Below are positions 62,644-64,000 of a stretch of DNA of 64,000 nt, piece by piece. The DNA is from Zymoseptoria tritici IPO323 (Eukaryota; Ascomycota; Dothideomycetes; Mycosphaerellales; Mycosphaerellaceae): positions 2,046,001 to 2,110,000 of the forward strand of contig NC_018216.1 of assembly GCF_000219625.1 (NCBI RefSeq), in the 5' to 3' direction. The translations under genes and the position numbers were made by a program. The notes under the pieces are model-generated. The model did not search any database. It was not told the origin of the DNA and saw only the letters and a list, made by a program, of their open reading frames with translations. Numbering within the stretch: position 1 is the stretch's first letter; the number at the start of each line of letters is the position of its first letter.

Positions 62644-63174
62644 GATTGAGGCGGAAGGAATGGCCTCACAGCTCGACGCCAATGGTGCCTGGTACAGATG
62701 ATAATGGAGCCTTGTTGCTCCTCACTTCCAAGGTCTTCATCTCGTCACGCGCGAACATGTCGGAGCGACAGGATCCGCCGATTCGCCACTGTGTGCTTCA
62801 CGACGAGCATAATTTGCGTCGAGCAAGGCTCATTTCTTCCGGCAGGGACAATGTCTGTACTGTCTGATCCCTGTGTTTCCCTGGATTTCCAGGCTGTGCA
62901 AGAGTCTCTCACTTCACTTTGCTTCACATCGCTTCACTTCGCTTCACTTGCTTTCTCAATGGCGGACCGCTCCGTAAAACGCCCGCGTGCATGTGACACA
63001 TCTCGGTAGTGACGGAAAGGTGCAGGACATGTGCAAACGGCGACTTGGCTGGTGCATGCTCTTCGTTTGTTTCTCATCTCCTTCTACCACACAGTTTAAA
63101 ATTTCGCCTCTCAATTCCATCTTCAGCTTCAACTTTGAAAGACCACCATCACGCCTGCGCGCCATCGTGCAATC
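62644..63174. other. Intergenic with a 10-bp minisatellite
   Basis: No gene. Contains the tandem 10-mer described separately and a pyrimidine-rich leader before the next ATG. Confidence 0.5.
62911..62950. repeat. Four tandem copies of a 10-mer (GCTTCACTTC)
   Basis: 62911-62950 reads as four 10-bp units differing at one to three positions each. It lies in the spacer upstream of the last gene. Confidence 0.75.
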
Positions 63175-64000
63175 ATGGCCGCTCCACCGTCTATCGAAGC
63201 GGATGCGCAGAAGCTCATCAACCTTCTCAACCGACAAAAGGCGCTTCATCGTTCGGCGAACGCACGACGAGGCCAAGTCGCCCAAAACAAGCCCTCTCGT
63301 GCCGACCTTCAAGACCAGTTCAGCGAGCAAGCTGAGTGGGAGCTTGCCCAGGAGCTTGCAAAGCCTCAGGGGATCATCCGAACAACGATTGTGGGCTACG
63401 CATACTCACCTTGCATCCTTCCGGTGGCGCAGCTGAAGCCTATCACCATCGACGAGCTGCGCTTGGAAACACACCATCGTGGCAGAGTTCTATTCGTCAA
63501 GACCTTCGGTTTACCGCTTCGATTTCAAGCAGTGCAGAACTGCGTTGAAGACCAGGTCGGGGAAGTGGATCGCCTGTCAGTGTACAACTTCGAGAAGTCG
63601 CTGAAGTCAACCGAGGTGCTGCCACGAGGCGCTGTGTTTGCTGTCAAGGAGCCGTACTACAAGGTGACTGGTGATGGCGGCGTGCAAGTTCGTGTGGATC
63701 ACCCCTCAGACTTGGTGAAGATGTCGGAAGATGATGCGCGTGTGCCGCTGGGTCTGCAGCCAAAATTGAGAGAGCTGCGTGAGGACGACTCGGCAGAGCA
63801 ATGGAAGGCGAAGGGCAACGAAGCATTCAAGATGAAGGACTTTCGCGGCGCAGTGAACGCATACTCAAATGGTTTGAAAGTGACGGGGAGCGACATTCAG
63901 CAGATGACGACCAAGAAGGATCTGTTGCGCAACCGGGCCATCGCTCACATCAGCCTCAGTCGGTTCGAAGTTGGACTAGAGGACGCGCAGAAGGCTGTGG
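63175..64000 (+). CDS. TPR-SET (SMYD-like) protein, N-terminal part, cut by the right edge
   Basis: The frame is open from the ATG at 63175 (MAAPPSIEADAQKLINLLNR) to the window end, 275 codons, without a stop or needed intron. The order is a helical start, a domain with GRVLFVKTFGLPLRFQAVQN and LPRGAVFAVKEPYYKV, then TPR helices (SAEQWKAKGNEAFKMKDF, RGAVNAYSNGL, LLRNRAIAHISLSRF). The same order with related motifs occurs in the frame-broken TPR-SET gene at 53.9-56.1 kb (LPLGSVIAIKEP, ALEWKSLGNTALKAN), so a SET domain is expected just beyond the edge. This expectation is inference. The copy is intact as far as seen. Confidence 0.75.
   Translation, partial: MAAPPSIEADAQKLINLLNRQKALHRSANARRGQVAQNKPSRADLQDQFSEQAEWELAQELAKPQGIIRTTIVGYAYSPCILPVAQLKPITIDELRLETHHRGRVLFVKTFGLPLRFQAVQNCVEDQVGEVDRLSVYNFEKSLKSTEVLPRGAVFAVKEPYYKVTGDGGVQVRVDHPSDLVKMSEDDARVPLGLQPKLRELREDDSAEQWKAKGNEAFKMKDFRGAVNAYSNGLKVTGSDIQQMTTKKDLLRNRAIAHISLSRFEVGLEDAQKAV

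Noticed and set aside
1..64000. CRISPR array, prophage or bacterial operon
   Set aside because: Introns, gene families and spacing are those of a fungal nuclear genome; no regularly spaced repeats with unique spacers.

Overview
The window is nuclear DNA from a filamentous ascomycete, most likely a Dothideomycete of the Mycosphaerellales/Capnodiales type (lineage inferred, not tested). The evidence is short introns (49-81 nt in the well-supported genes) with GTRNGT donors and CTGAC-like branch sites, fungus-specific families (fungal rhodopsin-domain membrane protein, DHA1 MFS, TPR-SET proteins), housekeeping genes with fungal architecture (MDN1/Rea1, UBP12, TFA1, PUS1, AHA1, MRP10) and pyrimidine-rich 5' leaders. 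No bacterial, viral or CRISPR feature was seen.

Layout. 1-4.8 kb is an accessory-looking stretch: a truncated decayed gene at the left edge, a second decayed gene whose tail meets two tandem Tc1/mariner-type MITEs (29-bp TIRs, TA target sites), a three-copy ~122-bp tandem repeat, and an intact two-exon gene for a small secreted protein with ten cysteines. 4.8-23 kb is dense core genome: CLC chloride transporter, UBP12-type deubiquitinase, rhodopsin-domain membrane protein, TFIIE-alpha with divergent PUS1, an MFS transporter with an overlapping uORF, and mitochondrial ribosomal L7/L12 divergent from midasin. Midasin fills 22.9-37.5 kb as one 4861-codon frame that hides a candidate stop-free 78-nt intron. 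A disordered 726-aa protein follows.

40.1-48.4 kb and 50.1-51.5 kb are gene-poor and hold coding-like fragments in shifting frames, including one three-exon gene with a single frame break. Between and after them lie a DNAJC28/DUF1992 protein, a three-exon unknown 152-aa protein, a free-standing AlaX-type alanyl-tRNA editing protein, a TPR-SET gene carrying two frame breaks, AHA1, MRP10/mS37 in three tiny exons, an unrecognised 1083-aa disordered protein, and the N-terminal part of a second TPR-SET-like gene that runs off the right edge.

How the genes relate. There is no operon or evident biosynthetic cluster. Several genes serve translation and ribosome assembly (MDN1, MRPL12, MRP10, PUS1, AlaX), and three of these are in divergent pairs separated by only 236-268 bp, which suggests shared promoters. 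Frame breaks occur only in dispensable-looking genes, while more than 30 kb of conserved coding sequence is uninterrupted. This argues for real gene decay more than for poor sequence. The most interesting items are the Cys-rich secreted protein beside the MITEs, the ATG-free leader of the UBP12 gene, the cryptic 3n intron in midasin, and the pair of TPR-SET paralogues with one broken member.
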